Assembly: GCF_002783505.1 (NCBI RefSeq)
Contig: NZ_PFGL01000063.1
Coordinates: forward strand, 22,508-86,507
Origin: Shewanella sp. CG12_big_fil_rev_8_21_14_0_65_47_15
GTDB taxonomy: Bacteria; Pseudomonadota; Gammaproteobacteria; Enterobacterales; Shewanellaceae
Reading direction: 5' to 3'
Length of the DNA: 64,000 bases
Shown: piece by piece, positions 19,261 to 28,920 of the stretch
Layout: every line of letters starts with the position of its first letter
Numbering within the stretch: the stretch's first letter is position 1
The notes under the pieces: model-generated
Seen by the model: the letters and a program-made list of their open reading frames with translations, nothing else
The model's database searches: none
Told to the model about the DNA's origin: nothing
Position numbers and translations under genes: made by a program

Positions 19261-19289
19261 AGTATACTAAGCTTGTTTGCGCTTGTCAC
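19261..19289 (-). promoter_or_regulatory. Promoter of the tRNA-Ile gene
   Basis: On the minus strand, -35 GTGACA, a 17-base spacer and -10 TATACT, then a GC-rich discriminator (TCCTCCCGC). That discriminator is typical of stable-RNA promoters under ppGpp/growth-rate control. Confidence 0.8.
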
Positions 19290-19536
19290 CCGTGTTTTGG
19301 TTTGAAATTCACGCAACTGATTCAATTGGTTATCTGTTAAGCAATTGACTTGCCGCCAAGGGGGAAATTACAGGTTAAACATCTTATTTTAAGATTTAAT
19401 CCTTTCTGCATTAAGGTATTTCTTCTTCATTTTTACGGCTAAAACTACGGTAAACTTTCCCTTTATAGGCTAAATCATCCATTCAAATGGTTAACGTTGC
19501 TGCCAGATTGCTAGGGTATTTGAAGATATTGAGATA

Positions 19537-19566
19537 ATAAAAAGCCCCGCACTGTGGCGAGGCTTG
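19537..19566 (-). terminator. Terminator of the rpoD operon
   Basis: On the minus strand AAGCCTCGC, loop CACAGT, GCGGGGCTT then TTTATT. One G-U wobble is the only imperfection. It starts about 20 bases after the rpoD stop codon. The rest of the spacer 19290-19536 shows no gene. Confidence 0.88.
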
Positions 19567-19584
19567 ATTGAGTGTCGAATTAGA

Positions 19585-21429
19585 CTATTCGTCTAAGAAC
19601 GACTTTAAGATTTCAGAGCGTGAAGGGTGGCGCAGCTTACGCAAGGCCTTGGCTTCAATTTGACGAATACGTTCACGGGTCACGTCAAACTGTTTGCCCA
19701 CCTCTTCCAGCGTGTGGTCGGTATTCATATCGATACCGAAACGCATACGCAGCACTTTGGCTTCGCGAGCCGTTAGCCCCGCTAATACCTCATGGGTAGC
19801 ACTCTTTAAGCTTTCGCTGGTAGCGCTGTCCAGTGGCAATTCGAGGGTAGTATCCTCGATAAAATCACCTAAATGCGAATCTTCATCGTCACCGATTGGG
19901 GTTTCCATGGAGATGGGTTCTTTAGCGATTTTCAGTACCTTACGGATCTTGTCTTCCGGCATCATCATACGCTCAGCCAGTTCTTCAGGGGAGGGCTCGC
20001 GGCCCATTTCCTGCAGCATCTGACGAGAAATACGGTTTAGCTTGTTGATCGTTTCGATCATATGCACCGGAATACGGATGGTGCGCGCTTGGTCGGCGAT
20101 AGAGCGAGTAATTGCCTGACGGATCCACCAAGTGGCATAGGTCGAGAACTTGTAACCACGGCGGTATTCAAACTTATCCACCGCTTTCATCAGGCCTATG
20201 TTGCCTTCTTGGATCAAGTCCAAGAATTGCAGACCACGGTTGGTGTATTTCTTCGCGATAGAAATAACCAGACGTAAGTTAGCCTCAACCATTTCTTTCT
20301 TCGCACGGCGGGCTTTAGCCTCACCGATGGACATACGACGGTTGATGTCTTTGATTGCCGCAATGGCTAAGCCGGTTTCTTCTTCAACGGCGGCCAGTTT
20401 GCTACGGCAGCGCAGCACATCGTCCTCAACCATTCTTAGGCCTTCGGCGTAAGGCTTATTTGAGGCTTTTTCGGCATGGAACCAATCTAGATTGGTTTCG
20501 TTACCAGTGAAGAATTTAACAAAGTTTTTCTTCGGCATTTTGGCTTGCTCAACGCAAAGCTTCATTACCAAACGCTCTTGCACGCGCACGCGGTCCATCA
20601 TAGAACGCATGCTTTTCACTAAACGGTCAAACTGTTTAGGGACTAGGCGGAATTCTTTGAAAATTTCGCCGATTTCGAATAGCGCTTTGACCGACTCAGG
20701 ATGCTCACGACCTTTAGCTTCAATGATTTTGAGCGCATTTTCATAGGCGGTTCTTAATTGGCTAAAGCGTTCACGGGCTTCTTCAGGATCGGGGCCTTTA
20801 TTACCGTCATCATCTTCATCGCCGCCTTCTTCATCGTCCTCATCTTCGTCGTCTTCATCGTCAAGATCTTCATCCGACAGTTCTGAGCCGATATGTGTGG
20901 CAGTAGGCGCGACATCTTCTTCGTCCGGGTTGACAAATCCAGAGATAATATCAGACAGACGCAGTTCATCGGCCTCAAATTGGTCGAATTGTTCAAGGAT
21001 CATGGCGATCGCTTGTGGGTATTCGGCGACAGAGCTTTGAACTGTGTTGATGCCTTCTTCGATGCGTTTGGCGATAACAATTTCGCCTTCACGGGTCAAC
21101 AGTTCAACGGTTCCCATTTCACGCATATACATGCGCACGGGATCGGTAGTGCGACCAAGCTCACTCTCTACTGTGGCTAGGGCCGCCGCAGCTTCTTCTG
21201 CTGCATCTTCGTCTGTGTTGTCTTCCGACATCATCATGTCATCGGCATCGGGGGCTTCTTCGAACACCCGAATACCCATGTCATTTATCATCTGGATAAT
21301 ATCTTCGATCTGGTCAGAATCGACCATGTCTGCAGGTAAGTGATCGTTCACTTCTGCATAGGTTAAGTAACCTTGCTCTTTACCTTTGGCAAGCAACAGC
21401 TTGAGTTGCGACTGCGGAGTATGATCCAT
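19585..21429 (-). CDS. rpoD: RNA polymerase primary sigma factor RpoD (sigma-70)
   Basis: 614 residues from the ATG giving [20 protein letters not shown], which aligns with the E. coli start; a longer reading frame upstream is not needed. Region 1.1 is N-terminal and region 1.2 holds [11 protein letters not shown]. The non-conserved region contains a very acidic stretch (about residues 182-215). Region 2 has [17 protein letters not shown], the -10 recognition and melting segment. Region 3 follows, and region 4 ends with the -35 helix-turn-helix [18 protein letters not shown]. It is the last gene of the rpsU-yqeY-dnaG-rpoD operon, 136 bases after dnaG, and is followed by a strong terminator. 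Confidence 0.98.
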   Translation of the reverse strand: MDHTPQSQLKLLLAKGKEQGYLTYAEVNDHLPADMVDSDQIEDIIQMINDMGIRVFEEAPDADDMMMSEDNTDEDAAEEAAAALATVESELGRTTDPVRMYMREMGTVELLTREGEIVIAKRIEEGINTVQSSVAEYPQAIAMILEQFDQFEADELRLSDIISGFVNPDEEDVAPTATHIGSELSDEDLDDEDDEDEDDEEGGDEDDDGNKGPDPEEARERFSQLRTAYENALKIIEAKGREHPESVKALFEIGEIFKEFRLVPKQFDRLVKSMRSMMDRVRVQERLVMKLCVEQAKMPKKNFVKFFTGNETNLDWFHAEKASNKPYAEGLRMVEDDVLRCRSKLAAVEEETGLAIAAIKDINRRMSIGEAKARRAKKEMVEANLRLVISIAKKYTNRGLQFLDLIQEGNIGLMKAVDKFEYRRGYKFSTYATWWIRQAITRSIADQARTIRIPVHMIETINKLNRISRQMLQEMGREPSPEELAERMMMPEDKIRKVLKIAKEPISMETPIGDDEDSHLGDFIEDTTLELPLDSATSESLKSATHEVLAGLTAREAKVLRMRFGIDMNTDHTLEEVGKQFDVTRERIRQIEAKALRKLRHPSRSEILKSFLDE

Positions 21430-21565
21430 AGATATCATCCAAGTTGGGAAACTGTTACAACGACGGACAATTAGCTTTAAGCTAAGTGCCGCGCAAATCG
21501 TCAATTATAGCCGTGTGCACATGTCTGTGCTAGTCACTGGGATAGTGAATGAGGACATTTTTGCC

Positions 21566-23290
21566 TCAGTTCAATCCTTTCATGACTGAGATCAGCTTCT
21601 GTAGCTGTATCTTCTCTTCTTTAGTATGAGTCTGTTTTAGACTCAATTCCTGGTATCGCTGCTCAATATATTGATTGTTCAACCAAACTAGGGTCTGTTT
21701 AAACTTTTCAGCTAAGTTTTCATCCGCCACTTGATGGTCCCATTGGGCCAATTTATGGAGAGTGCCGCTGTGTGGGCTATCTCTGAATTGTTCAAGTAGT
21801 TGTGCGCTGTTTAACCTATGCTCTCGAGTTAAATTGAGCAGCAGTGGCAGCAAATCTATGCCTGGCATCTGCAGGTGATTAAGTGCGGGTTGTGGGGGTA
21901 AACCCATTCCCAGCTGAGGATGCTGTACTAACAGTGCGATGGCGAGTCGCAAAGGGGTACCGCGTCCTTTGAGTCCTGCTGAAGCGGTAGGCTTAGTTTG
22001 TTTGACACTAAATCCTAGCTTTTTCTTCATATCCTCTGAACTATTCATTCCGAGCTTGTGAGCTAAGTTCTCAAGCAGCAAATTTTGTAGCACAGTATCT
22101 TGAATTTTTTCAATTAGGATAAAGGCTTGCTTGGCTAAGTTACCTTTATCCGTACCGTATTTTGTTGCTAGGGTATCGAAGATAAACTCGGGGAGCGATA
22201 TGGCGCTATTCATCAGAGTTTCGAAGGCTTCTTTACCTATTTTTCGCACCATTGAATCCGGATCTTCCGCCTGGGGCAGAAACATAAATCGCACTTGATC
22301 GCCGGGCTTTAAGAGTGGTAATGCCGTTTCTAAGGCTCGCCACGCCGCTTCTGTACCAGCACGGTCACCGTCGTAACAACATACCACTTCCTTGGCACTA
22401 CGAAGCAATAACTGAAACTGTTCCGCCGTAGTGGATGTTCCTAAGGAGGCCACTGCATAGTCGACACCGTATTGGGCAAGGGCTACTACGTCCATATAGC
22501 CTTCGACGATCAGCACCTTGTCAGGATCGCGATGGCGTTGCTTTAGTTCATATAGACCATAAAGCTCATTGCCCTTATGAAATATGGGCGTTTCCGGTGA
22601 ATTCAAGTACTTGGGTGTGCCATCACCTAAAACTCGGCCACCAAAGCCAATCACCCGTCCACGGCGGTCGCGGATGGGGAACATGAGTCGGTCACGAAAT
22701 CTATCATATCTCTTACCGCTGTCATTGCTGATTAGCATGCCGGCGGTCAGCAGTTTGTCCTGTGCATCTTGATTTTGACGATAGCGACCTAATAGGCCGT
22801 CCCAGCCGTCGGGTGCAAACCCAATACCAAAATGTTCCACTATGTCATCGGATAAGCCGCGATAGACGAGGTAGTCGATAACTTTTTGTTTATCTTGGTG
22901 TTGTCTAAGTTGGGTTTGAAAATAGCGGCTTGCTTCTTCCATTAATTGGTATAAGTCGCGACTTAAGCCATCATCATGGCGTTTGCCAGTACCTTGCTCT
23001 CTGGGAACCTCTAACCCAAGTTGTCCTGCCAGATCTTCTATGGCATCGACAAAGTCGAGTCTGTCATATTCCATCACAAAATCGATGGCATTGCCGTGGG
23101 CACCGCAGCCAAAGCAATGATAGAACTGTTTATCCCGGCTAACGGTGAAAGAAGGTGATTTTTCACTATGAAAAGGGCAACAGGCCGAGTAGTTCTTACC
23201 CGCCTTTTTCAAGGGCACCTTACGATCGATTAGCTCGACTATGTCGGTGCGAGCGATTAGCTCATTGATAAAATCACGAGGTATTGCCAT
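21566..23290 (-). CDS. dnaG: DNA primase DnaG
   Basis: 574 residues. The N-terminal CHC2 zinc finger uses C38, H41, C59 and C62. The RNA polymerase core and TOPRIM domain include VEGYMDVVALAQYGVDYAVA (about 267-286) and the metal-binding YDGDRAG. The C-terminal helical domain binds the DnaB helicase. It synthesises primers at the replication fork. It sits 83 bases after the yqeY-like gene, with a hairpin in that spacer, and 136 bases before rpoD, as in the classical macromolecular synthesis operon. The length is normal. Confidence 0.97.
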   Translation of the reverse strand: MAIPRDFINELIARTDIVELIDRKVPLKKAGKNYSACCPFHSEKSPSFTVSRDKQFYHCFGCGAHGNAIDFVMEYDRLDFVDAIEDLAGQLGLEVPREQGTGKRHDDGLSRDLYQLMEEASRYFQTQLRQHQDKQKVIDYLVYRGLSDDIVEHFGIGFAPDGWDGLLGRYRQNQDAQDKLLTAGMLISNDSGKRYDRFRDRLMFPIRDRRGRVIGFGGRVLGDGTPKYLNSPETPIFHKGNELYGLYELKQRHRDPDKVLIVEGYMDVVALAQYGVDYAVASLGTSTTAEQFQLLLRSAKEVVCCYDGDRAGTEAAWRALETALPLLKPGDQVRFMFLPQAEDPDSMVRKIGKEAFETLMNSAISLPEFIFDTLATKYGTDKGNLAKQAFILIEKIQDTVLQNLLLENLAHKLGMNSSEDMKKKLGFSVKQTKPTASAGLKGRGTPLRLAIALLVQHPQLGMGLPPQPALNHLQMPGIDLLPLLLNLTREHRLNSAQLLEQFRDSPHSGTLHKLAQWDHQVADENLAEKFKQTLVWLNNQYIEQRYQELSLKQTHTKEEKIQLQKLISVMKGLN

Positions 23291-23327
23291 TGAATGCTTA
23301 AAATCTCGCCTAAAGCGAATTTAAACA

Positions 23328-23355
23328 AACAAGCCGCGCATAGGCACGGCTTGTT
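23328..23355 (-). promoter_or_regulatory. Intercistronic hairpin between the yqeY-like gene and dnaG
   Basis: AACAAGCCG and CGGCTTGTT form a 9-bp stem with a 10-base loop, followed on the minus strand by TGTTTAAA. In E. coli a partial terminator between rpsU and dnaG keeps DnaG scarce relative to S21. This hairpin is in the equivalent place, but with yqeY on the upstream side. Confidence 0.55.
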
Positions 23356-23373
23356 CATACATTGAAACGCTAA

Positions 23374-23817
23374 TTATTGCAATTTTGCGCGGATCATAGC
23401 GCCGATAGCGCCCATGTCTGCACGTCCTTGAACTTTAGGTTTTAATGCTCCCATTACTTTGCCCATATCCGCCATGGAGGATGCACCTATTTCAACAATA
23501 GCTGCATCGATGAAGGCTGCGATTTCCGCCTCAGAGAGGGGAGTCGGCAGGAAAGCTTCAATGACTTGAATCTCTGCTGCTTCCGCTTCGGCCAACTCGT
23601 TACGACCCGCTGCTTCAAATTGAGCAATCGAATCGCGACGTTGTTTCACCATTTTGGTTAAGACAGCTATAACCTGCTCATCAGTCAGAGTTTCGCGGGT
23701 ATCCACTTCAATCTGTTTAATGGCGGCTAATGCCATACGAATAGTGCCCAATCTCGCCTTCTCTTTGGCGATCATGGCCTGTTTCATATGGTCTTTTAGC
23801 TGATCAATTAGGCTCAT
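23374..23817 (-). CDS. GatB/YqeY domain protein
   Basis: 147 residues and soluble. It matches the YqeY family (LIDQLKDHMKQAMIAKEKAR at the N-terminus, then TRETLTDEQVIAVLTKMVKQ, and the GKVMGALKPKVQGRADM signature near the end). The fold is shared with the tail of GatB of the tRNA amidotransferase, but the stand-alone protein has no firm role; tRNA-related functions have been suggested. It starts 6 bases after rpsU ends, so translation is likely coupled. This insertion between rpsU and dnaG is common in many bacteria but absent from E. coli. Confidence 0.92.
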   Translation of the reverse strand: MSLIDQLKDHMKQAMIAKEKARLGTIRMALAAIKQIEVDTRETLTDEQVIAVLTKMVKQRRDSIAQFEAAGRNELAEAEAAEIQVIEAFLPTPLSEAEIAAFIDAAIVEIGASSMADMGKVMGALKPKVQGRADMGAIGAMIRAKLQ

Positions 23818-23823
23818 AAGAGA

Positions 23824-24039
23824 TTAGTATAAACGTACGCGACGTGCGTTTTCGCGAGAAAGCTTTTTAGCTAAACGTTTAACTGCAGCTGCTTTTGCGC
23901 GCTTACGTGCAGTAGTTGGCTTCTCGTAGAATTCACGAGCACGCACGTCGGCTAAAATACCAGCTTTTTCACAAGAGCGCTTGAAACGACGCAGAGCTAC
24001 GTCGAATGGTTCGTTTTCACGTACTTTAATAATTGGCAT
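23824..24039 (-). CDS. rpsU: 30S ribosomal protein S21
   Basis: 71 residues, the full normal length. It opens [20 protein letters not shown] and ends in a very basic tail, as S21 does. It helps mRNA base-pairing with 16S rRNA during initiation. It is the first gene of the macromolecular synthesis operon and has its own strong promoter upstream. GGGGTGATGG precedes the ATG. Confidence 0.98.
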   Translation of the reverse strand: MPIIKVRENEPFDVALRRFKRSCEKAGILADVRAREFYEKPTTARKRAKAAAVKRLAKKLSRENARRVRLY

Positions 24040-24112
24040 ACGCCATCACCCCTTAGGTGTAGGTTGTGTGGTTCAATTGCTCGAACCAAGTCTATTTAAA
24101 ATGGTGCGGAAT

Positions 24113-24140
24113 TTTATACCGAGACAACTAGGCTTGTAAA
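24113..24140 (-). promoter_or_regulatory. Promoter of the rpsU-yqeY-dnaG-rpoD operon
   Basis: On the minus strand -35 TTTACA, 16-base spacer, -10 TATAAA, giving a predicted start near 24106 and a leader of about 65 bases. The divergent tsaD gene begins 115 bases beyond the -35 box. Confidence 0.72.
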
Positions 24141-24254
24141 GCCCTAATACTGCACTGTGTTTGCTGGCGGGGAGAATATAGGTCTGTCTAACTGGAGTAA
24201 TTGCCTGCATGCAGGTAGAATTGACGCCCTTTTATTATTTTCTGATGAGGCACC

Positions 24255-25271
24255 ATGCGGGTTTTAGGTATTGAGACATCCTGTGACGAGACAGGCATTG
24301 CCGTCTACGACGATAAGCAAGGATTGTTATCCCATGCTTTATATAGTCAAGTGAAATTGCATGCCGATTACGGTGGTGTGGTGCCTGAATTAGCTTCTCG
24401 GGATCATGTGCGTAAGATAGTGCCGCTTATTCGTCAGGCACTGAAAGATGCCAATACCGAGATTGCCGATCTCGATGGGATTGCTTATACCAAGGGCCCT
24501 GGCTTGATTGGTGCCTTATTAGTGGGCGCCTGTGTTGGACGCTCACTGGCTTTTGCTTGGGACAAGCCTGCGATTGGGGTGCACCATATGGAAGGGCACT
24601 TATTGGCCCCTATGCTTGAGGAGGATGCGCCTGAGTTTCCATTTGTGGCCCTATTGGTTTCCGGTGGGCATTCGATGTTAGTCAAAGTCGATGGCATAGG
24701 TCTCTATGAAGTGCTCGGCGAATCGGTTGACGATGCTGCGGGTGAAGCCTTTGATAAAACAGCCAAATTAATGGGTTTGGATTATCCTGGTGGCCCACGT
24801 TTGGCGAAGCTTGCCGCAAAAGGTGTGCCTGCGGGTTATCAGTTTCCGCGCCCAATGACCGATAGACCTGGGCTAGATTTTAGTTTCTCAGGGTTAAAGA
24901 CCTTTACCGCCAATACCATTGCCGCAGAGCCCAGTGATGAACAGACTCGTGCTAATATTGCCCGTGCCTTTGAAGAGGCCGTGGTTGATACTTTGGCCAT
25001 AAAATGCCGCCGTGCGCTAAAGCAAACGGGTTATAACCGCCTAGTGATCGCTGGTGGTGTCAGTGCCAATACGCGTTTACGGGAAACTTTAGCCGAGATG
25101 ATGGCGTCAATCGGTGGCCGAGTTTACTATCCCCGTGGCGAGTTTTGTACCGATAATGGCGCTATGATTGCCTTTGCGGGATTGCAGCGTTTAAAGGCGG
25201 GACAACACGAAGATTTAGCGGTAAAGGGCCAGCCACGTTGGCCACTCGATACCTTACCGCCAGTGGCATAA
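24255..25271 (+). CDS. tsaD: tRNA N6-threonylcarbamoyltransferase TsaD
   Basis: 338 residues. [12 protein letters not shown] is the N-terminal ASKHA nucleotide site. H111 and H115 in HHMEGH bind the metal. LLVSGGHS and the late [13 protein letters not shown] segments are all present. With TsaB, TsaE and TsaC product it forms t6A37 on tRNAs reading ANN codons. It is divergent from rpsU, as in E. coli. GAGG lies 4 bases before the ATG. Monocistronic, with a strong terminator. Confidence 0.98.
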   Translation: MRVLGIETSCDETGIAVYDDKQGLLSHALYSQVKLHADYGGVVPELASRDHVRKIVPLIRQALKDANTEIADLDGIAYTKGPGLIGALLVGACVGRSLAFAWDKPAIGVHHMEGHLLAPMLEEDAPEFPFVALLVSGGHSMLVKVDGIGLYEVLGESVDDAAGEAFDKTAKLMGLDYPGGPRLAKLAAKGVPAGYQFPRPMTDRPGLDFSFSGLKTFTANTIAAEPSDEQTRANIARAFEEAVVDTLAIKCRRALKQTGYNRLVIAGGVSANTRLRETLAEMMASIGGRVYYPRGEFCTDNGAMIAFAGLQRLKAGQHEDLAVKGQPRWPLDTLPPVA

Positions 25272-25288
25272 TGGCTGCCTATTAATGT

Positions 25289-25316
25289 AAAAAACTGCGC
25301 TAAGGCGCAGTTTTTT
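25289..25316. terminator. Bidirectional terminator between tsaD and plsY
   Basis: AAAAAACTGCGC, loop TAAG, GCGCAGTTTTTT. It serves both convergent genes. Confidence 0.93.
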
Positions 25317-25336
25317 ATGGGGGACACAATCTAAGC

Positions 25337-25948
25337 TTAAGGGGTTTTAGGACGCTTTTTACGTGAGACTTTCGATTCTTCACCCTTGAGAAGCCGCTGA
25401 ATGTTTTCCTTATGACGTATGATGATCAGCGTCGATAACATGGCCACGGGGATGGTAAATCGATCGTCAAGCCACCAAGTATAAAGTGGGGCGAGTAGGG
25501 CGGTAATAATCGCAGCAAGGGAAGAGTAGCGGCTAATGAGCAGTAACACGACCCAAGAAGCCATAAGGCAAATCGCTAAATCATCACCAATGGGAGCCAT
25601 GGCACCGAAAGCGGTTGCCACCCCTTTGCCACCTTTAAAGCCAAAGAAAATGGGATAGATATGCCCAAGACAAGCCGCGATGGCAATAAGCCCAAGGGAA
25701 ATGGCATCGATCCCCATTAAATAGGCGAGATAAGTTGGTAATGCGCCTTTGAGCATATCAAAAAATAGCACCATGGCCGCCGAGCTGGCGCCACCGATCC
25801 GCAGCACATTTGTAGCTCCCGGATTACCAGAGCCTTGGGATCTTGGATCCGGCAGGCCTCTCATCCTACATACCAGCACAGCACTTGAGACAGAGCCTGC
25901 CAAATAGGCGCTCACAATCATCAAAAGTGTCAGTGTTAATGGACTCAC
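25337..25948 (-). CDS. plsY: Glycerol-3-phosphate acyltransferase PlsY
   Basis: 203 residues with about five membrane segments. Typical motifs are [35 protein letters not shown], and [14 protein letters not shown], the acyl-phosphate binding loop. It transfers an acyl group from acyl-phosphate to glycerol-3-phosphate in phospholipid synthesis. It starts at GTG, with AAGGA 7 bases upstream. The C-terminus is very basic (KVSRKKRPK). Adjacent to tsaD and folB as in many gammaproteobacteria. Confidence 0.96.
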   Translation of the reverse strand: MSPLTLTLLMIVSAYLAGSVSSAVLVCRMRGLPDPRSQGSGNPGATNVLRIGGASSAAMVLFFDMLKGALPTYLAYLMGIDAISLGLIAIAACLGHIYPIFFGFKGGKGVATAFGAMAPIGDDLAICLMASWVVLLLISRYSSLAAIITALLAPLYTWWLDDRFTIPVAMLSTLIIIRHKENIQRLLKGEESKVSRKKRPKTP

Positions 25949-26216
25949 ATTGGTTTCCTTACGCGTCTTAAGGTATTATCGCGCCACCATTTAACAAGTC
26001 TGTTTGGCTTGTGTATTCGGTCATAGGTTAATGCGATAACGCTACTATTAAAACAGAGATAATTTCTGAACGAACAAATCCTTTTCGGGCCATATCCTAC
26101 TTTGGATTAGCGCGAGTAGAAAGTAAATTAGTCGTCTGTTGGAACATGGCGGATTATACAGACTCTATCGTGTTTAGCTTATCAGACCTCATAGTAATGA
26201 GTAAGTTGGAGACTGT

Positions 26217-26585
26217 ATGGATAAGGTACTTATACGGCAATTACGTGTTGATACTGTGATAGGTGTCTATGACTGGGAAAAGAAAATCCAGCAGAGCCTA
26301 TTTCTAGACTTAGATATGGCTTGGGACAATAAGCCGGCGGCAATGGGCGATGATTATCAATTTGCACTTTGCTATGAAACGGTTTCTAAACGGATCACCC
26401 AATTGATTACCGAGCAACCCATTGAACTTATTGAAACAGTTGCTGAACGTGTTGCCGAATGCTTGCTGGGTGAGTTTAACGTCGCTTGGGTTAAGGTGGT
26501 TGTAATGAAGCCAGGGGCTGTTGCTACTGCTGCCTCGGTAGGCGTTGAAATTGAGCGCTCACAACCCACATCCGTCGAGAGTTAA
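26217..26585 (+). CDS. folB: Dihydroneopterin aldolase
   Basis: 122 residues. IRQLRVDTVIGVYDWEKKIQQ is the conserved N-terminal block that includes the aldolase signature. PIELIETVAERVAECLL and VKVVVMKPGAV follow. It converts dihydroneopterin to 6-hydroxymethyl-dihydropterin and glycolaldehyde in folate synthesis. GGAG lies 5 bases before the ATG. Folk follows 50 bases later, the next enzyme in the pathway. The spacer 25949-26216 upstream contains no gene that I can support. Confidence 0.96.
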   Translation: MDKVLIRQLRVDTVIGVYDWEKKIQQSLFLDLDMAWDNKPAAMGDDYQFALCYETVSKRITQLITEQPIELIETVAERVAECLLGEFNVAWVKVVVMKPGAVATAASVGVEIERSQPTSVES

Positions 26586-26635
26586 GATAATAGTGGTGAG
26601 TTATCGTCGTTTTTAAAGACATTTCGGACATCTGC

Positions 26636-27139
26636 ATGGCACTTATTTATATTAGTTTAGGCAGTAATATTGAACCCAGTCGCTATTTACAGGCGGGATT
26701 GCGGTCATTAAGGGAATGCTTTGGTCCACTTAAACTTTCTTCTATGTATGAAAGTGAGGCAGTGGGATTTAGCGGGACAAATTTTTTAAATATGGTGGCG
26801 AGTGTCGAAACTGATTTGAATATTGCCGAGATAGTTGCGCAGTTTAAGCAAATCGAGCAGAATCACGGCCGGCTTGTTGGCGCAAAGAAATTTAGCCCAA
26901 GGACATTGGATTTAGACCTACTGCTTTTTGATGATCTTGTGTGCCAAACCCCAGTGGTGTTGCCCAGAGCCGAAATAGTCAATAACGCTTTTGTGTTGTG
27001 GCCTTTAGCTGAACTTGCTCCGGAATTGATCCATCCAGTGCTCCATAAGAGCTATGCAACACTCTGGGATGAGTATGATAAAGATTCACAGCGGCTTTGG
27101 CCTGTGACGTTTGAGTGGCCTGTAGGGCTGACGTTTTAA
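26636..27139 (+). CDS. folK: 2-amino-4-hydroxy-6-hydroxymethyldihydropteridine pyrophosphokinase
   Basis: 167 residues. YISLGSNIEP is the N-terminal signature, and FSPRTLDLDLLLFDD is the HPPK signature with the metal-binding aspartates. PRAEIVNNAFVLWPLAEL follows. It adds pyrophosphate from ATP to the pterin made by FolB. The ribosome site before the ATG is weak (CGGACATCTGC). uppP starts 18 bases after the stop, so folB-folK-uppP form one operon. Confidence 0.96.
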   Translation: MALIYISLGSNIEPSRYLQAGLRSLRECFGPLKLSSMYESEAVGFSGTNFLNMVASVETDLNIAEIVAQFKQIEQNHGRLVGAKKFSPRTLDLDLLLFDDLVCQTPVVLPRAEIVNNAFVLWPLAELAPELIHPVLHKSYATLWDEYDKDSQRLWPVTFEWPVGLTF

Positions 27140-27157
27140 TTTGTTGATAGGGTTGTC

Positions 27158-27958
27158 ATGGATACGTTTCAGGTAATTATTTTAGCGTTGATTCAAGGGT
27201 TAACAGAGTTTCTTCCTATTTCTAGTTCGGCTCATCTTATTCTCCCTGCCCAGCTTTTAGGTTGGGAAGATCAGGGATTATCCTTCGATGTTGCGGTGAA
27301 CACGGGTTCATTGTTTGCGGTCGTGATTTATTTTAGACACGAACTATGGACCATGTTCAATGCTTGGATTGCCAGTATATTTAAGGGTAAGCATTCAGAT
27401 GATAGCAGACTCGCTTGGTGGATTATCCTAGCAACACTCCCCGCAGTATTTTTTGGGTTTATGGCCAAGGATTTTATCGAAACCCATTTACGCAGTGCAG
27501 GTGTCATTGCTGTCACTACCGTCGTTTTTGGTTTGTTTTTGTGGTGGGCGGATAAGATGTCACGCCATGATTTAACTGTTTATCAAACGGGTTGGCGCAA
27601 GGCATTGCTGATTGGTTTTGCACAGGCATTGGCGTTAATTCCTGGGACCTCAAGATCGGGAGCCACTATGACGGCTGCACTTATGCTCGGTTTAAGCCGA
27701 GATGCTGCCGCTCGTTTCTCATTTCTTATGTCGGTGCCTGTCAGTTTAGGTGCGGCGATTTTAGTCGGTAAGGACTTAGCTGAAAGCCCTCTTCCCATTG
27801 ATTATCAAGCACTCACATTGGGCACAGTGATCTCGTTTGCGGCGGCTTATCTTTGTATCCACTATTTCTTAAAAATCATCAGCCGTATGGGAATGACCCC
27901 CTTTGTGATATATCGCCTTGCGCTGGGCGCAGTCCTATGTGGGTTTATCTTTCTATAA
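27158..27958 (+). CDS. uppP: Undecaprenyl-diphosphatase UppP/BacA
   Basis: 266 residues with about eight membrane segments. The two active-site motifs are [17 protein letters not shown] (residues 14-30) and [15 protein letters not shown] (about 164-178). It recycles undecaprenyl pyrophosphate for cell-wall synthesis and confers bacitracin resistance when abundant. AGGG precedes the ATG. The gene is followed by a clear terminator. Confidence 0.97.
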   Translation: MDTFQVIILALIQGLTEFLPISSSAHLILPAQLLGWEDQGLSFDVAVNTGSLFAVVIYFRHELWTMFNAWIASIFKGKHSDDSRLAWWIILATLPAVFFGFMAKDFIETHLRSAGVIAVTTVVFGLFLWWADKMSRHDLTVYQTGWRKALLIGFAQALALIPGTSRSGATMTAALMLGLSRDAAARFSFLMSVPVSLGAAILVGKDLAESPLPIDYQALTLGTVISFAAAYLCIHYFLKIISRMGMTPFVIYRLALGAVLCGFIFL

Positions 27959-27980
27959 TAGTCATAGTGGCGTTTTTCTA

Positions 27981-28013
27981 AGAATCGGGTCTAGCACCCG
28001 ATTTTTGTTTTTG
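27981..28013 (+). terminator. Terminator of folB-folK-uppP
   Basis: AATCGGGT, loop CTAGC, ACCCGATT followed by TTTGTTTTT. It lies only about 50 bases ahead of the next start codon, so the RlmA-like gene either has its promoter inside this region or depends on read-through. Confidence 0.9.
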
Positions 28014-28059
28014 GAGCTTCCTCATTTTTCTGAAGCTTAACTCATTTTTGGAGCTTTAT

Positions 28060-28920
28060 ATGGGTCTCGAATTTCAGTGTCCTACCTGTGGACTTGCGTT
28101 AAAACAACATCAATCCTCCCAAGGTTTCTATTGTGCTAATAAACACCACTTCGATCGAAATCCGCAAGGTTATTGGGTTTTTACTCAGCCCCAAAGGCAA
28201 AAACCGACGGGGGATTCCCGTCAGCAGGTAAGAGCGAAGCGTTTTCTATTAGAATCGGGTATTTTTTCTCCTCTGATCGATAAGATGGCGATGATGATCT
28301 TGAGCTTACAGAAGGAGGAGTTCAGCCTGTTAGATTATGAGTGTGCTGAGGGCTTCTACCTGCGCGCTTTGTCTTCCAAGCTTGCTGAGCTTGCCAATGG
28401 GATAAATGTCCATTACAGCGGCGTTGCGGACGCAGAAAATGCCGTTTTTGCGGCAGCTAAAGCGCAAACGCCTGGCATGTTATGTTTAAGCACCTCAAAA
28501 GTCTTACCTTTTGCCGATAACAGCATAGATTTAGTGACTGTGATTGATAAGCCACTCAAGGGGAAAGAGTGTGTTCGTGTGCTTAAGGAGCAAGGGTTTA
28601 TGTTGCTAGTCTTGCCTGGCACTCGGCATTTATGGCAGTTAAAGGAACATATCTATCCCGATTTGACAGAAAAATCGGTGCAAATTAATTTACCCTCAGG
28701 ATTGTCGATCAAAGAAACACAAGCCCTGAGTTTTAATCTGACCGTATCGGGTGAACAGGCATTAACCCTATTAGATATGACGCCCTATGCGTGGCGGGCA
28801 ACGGATAAGATGAAACACGATATTCAAGCAAAGCACTTTGAATCGCTCGAAGTCAATTTTGTATTAGTGTTGGCGCAAAAATGTCCCTATGGGTCTAAGT
28901 CCCTTAAAAGTAACGATTGA
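28060..28920 (+). CDS. RlmA-like 23S rRNA methyltransferase homologue, degenerate SAM motif
   Basis: 286 residues. The N-terminal zinc-binding segment (CPTCGLAL...CANKHHFD) and GDSRQQVRAKRFLLESG match RlmA (RrmA), which methylates G745 of 23S rRNA in E. coli. The SAM-binding motif I, DIGCGEG in E. coli RlmA, reads DYECAEG here, and the GLDVSK block is replaced by GVADAEN. The C-terminal LPGTRHLWQLKEHIY is well kept. So the fold is right but cofactor binding is questionable. I chose the ATG at 28060 because GGAG is 6 bases ahead; the in-frame TTG 12 bases upstream overlaps that site. Confidence 0.82.
   Translation: MGLEFQCPTCGLALKQHQSSQGFYCANKHHFDRNPQGYWVFTQPQRQKPTGDSRQQVRAKRFLLESGIFSPLIDKMAMMILSLQKEEFSLLDYECAEGFYLRALSSKLAELANGINVHYSGVADAENAVFAAAKAQTPGMLCLSTSKVLPFADNSIDLVTVIDKPLKGKECVRVLKEQGFMLLVLPGTRHLWQLKEHIYPDLTEKSVQINLPSGLSIKETQALSFNLTVSGEQALTLLDMTPYAWRATDKMKHDIQAKHFESLEVNFVLVLAQKCPYGSKSLKSND

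Noticed and set aside
19694..20023. 109-codon plus-strand frame inside rpoD
   Set aside because: Ser-rich shadow of rpoD, a common artefact opposite conserved helices.
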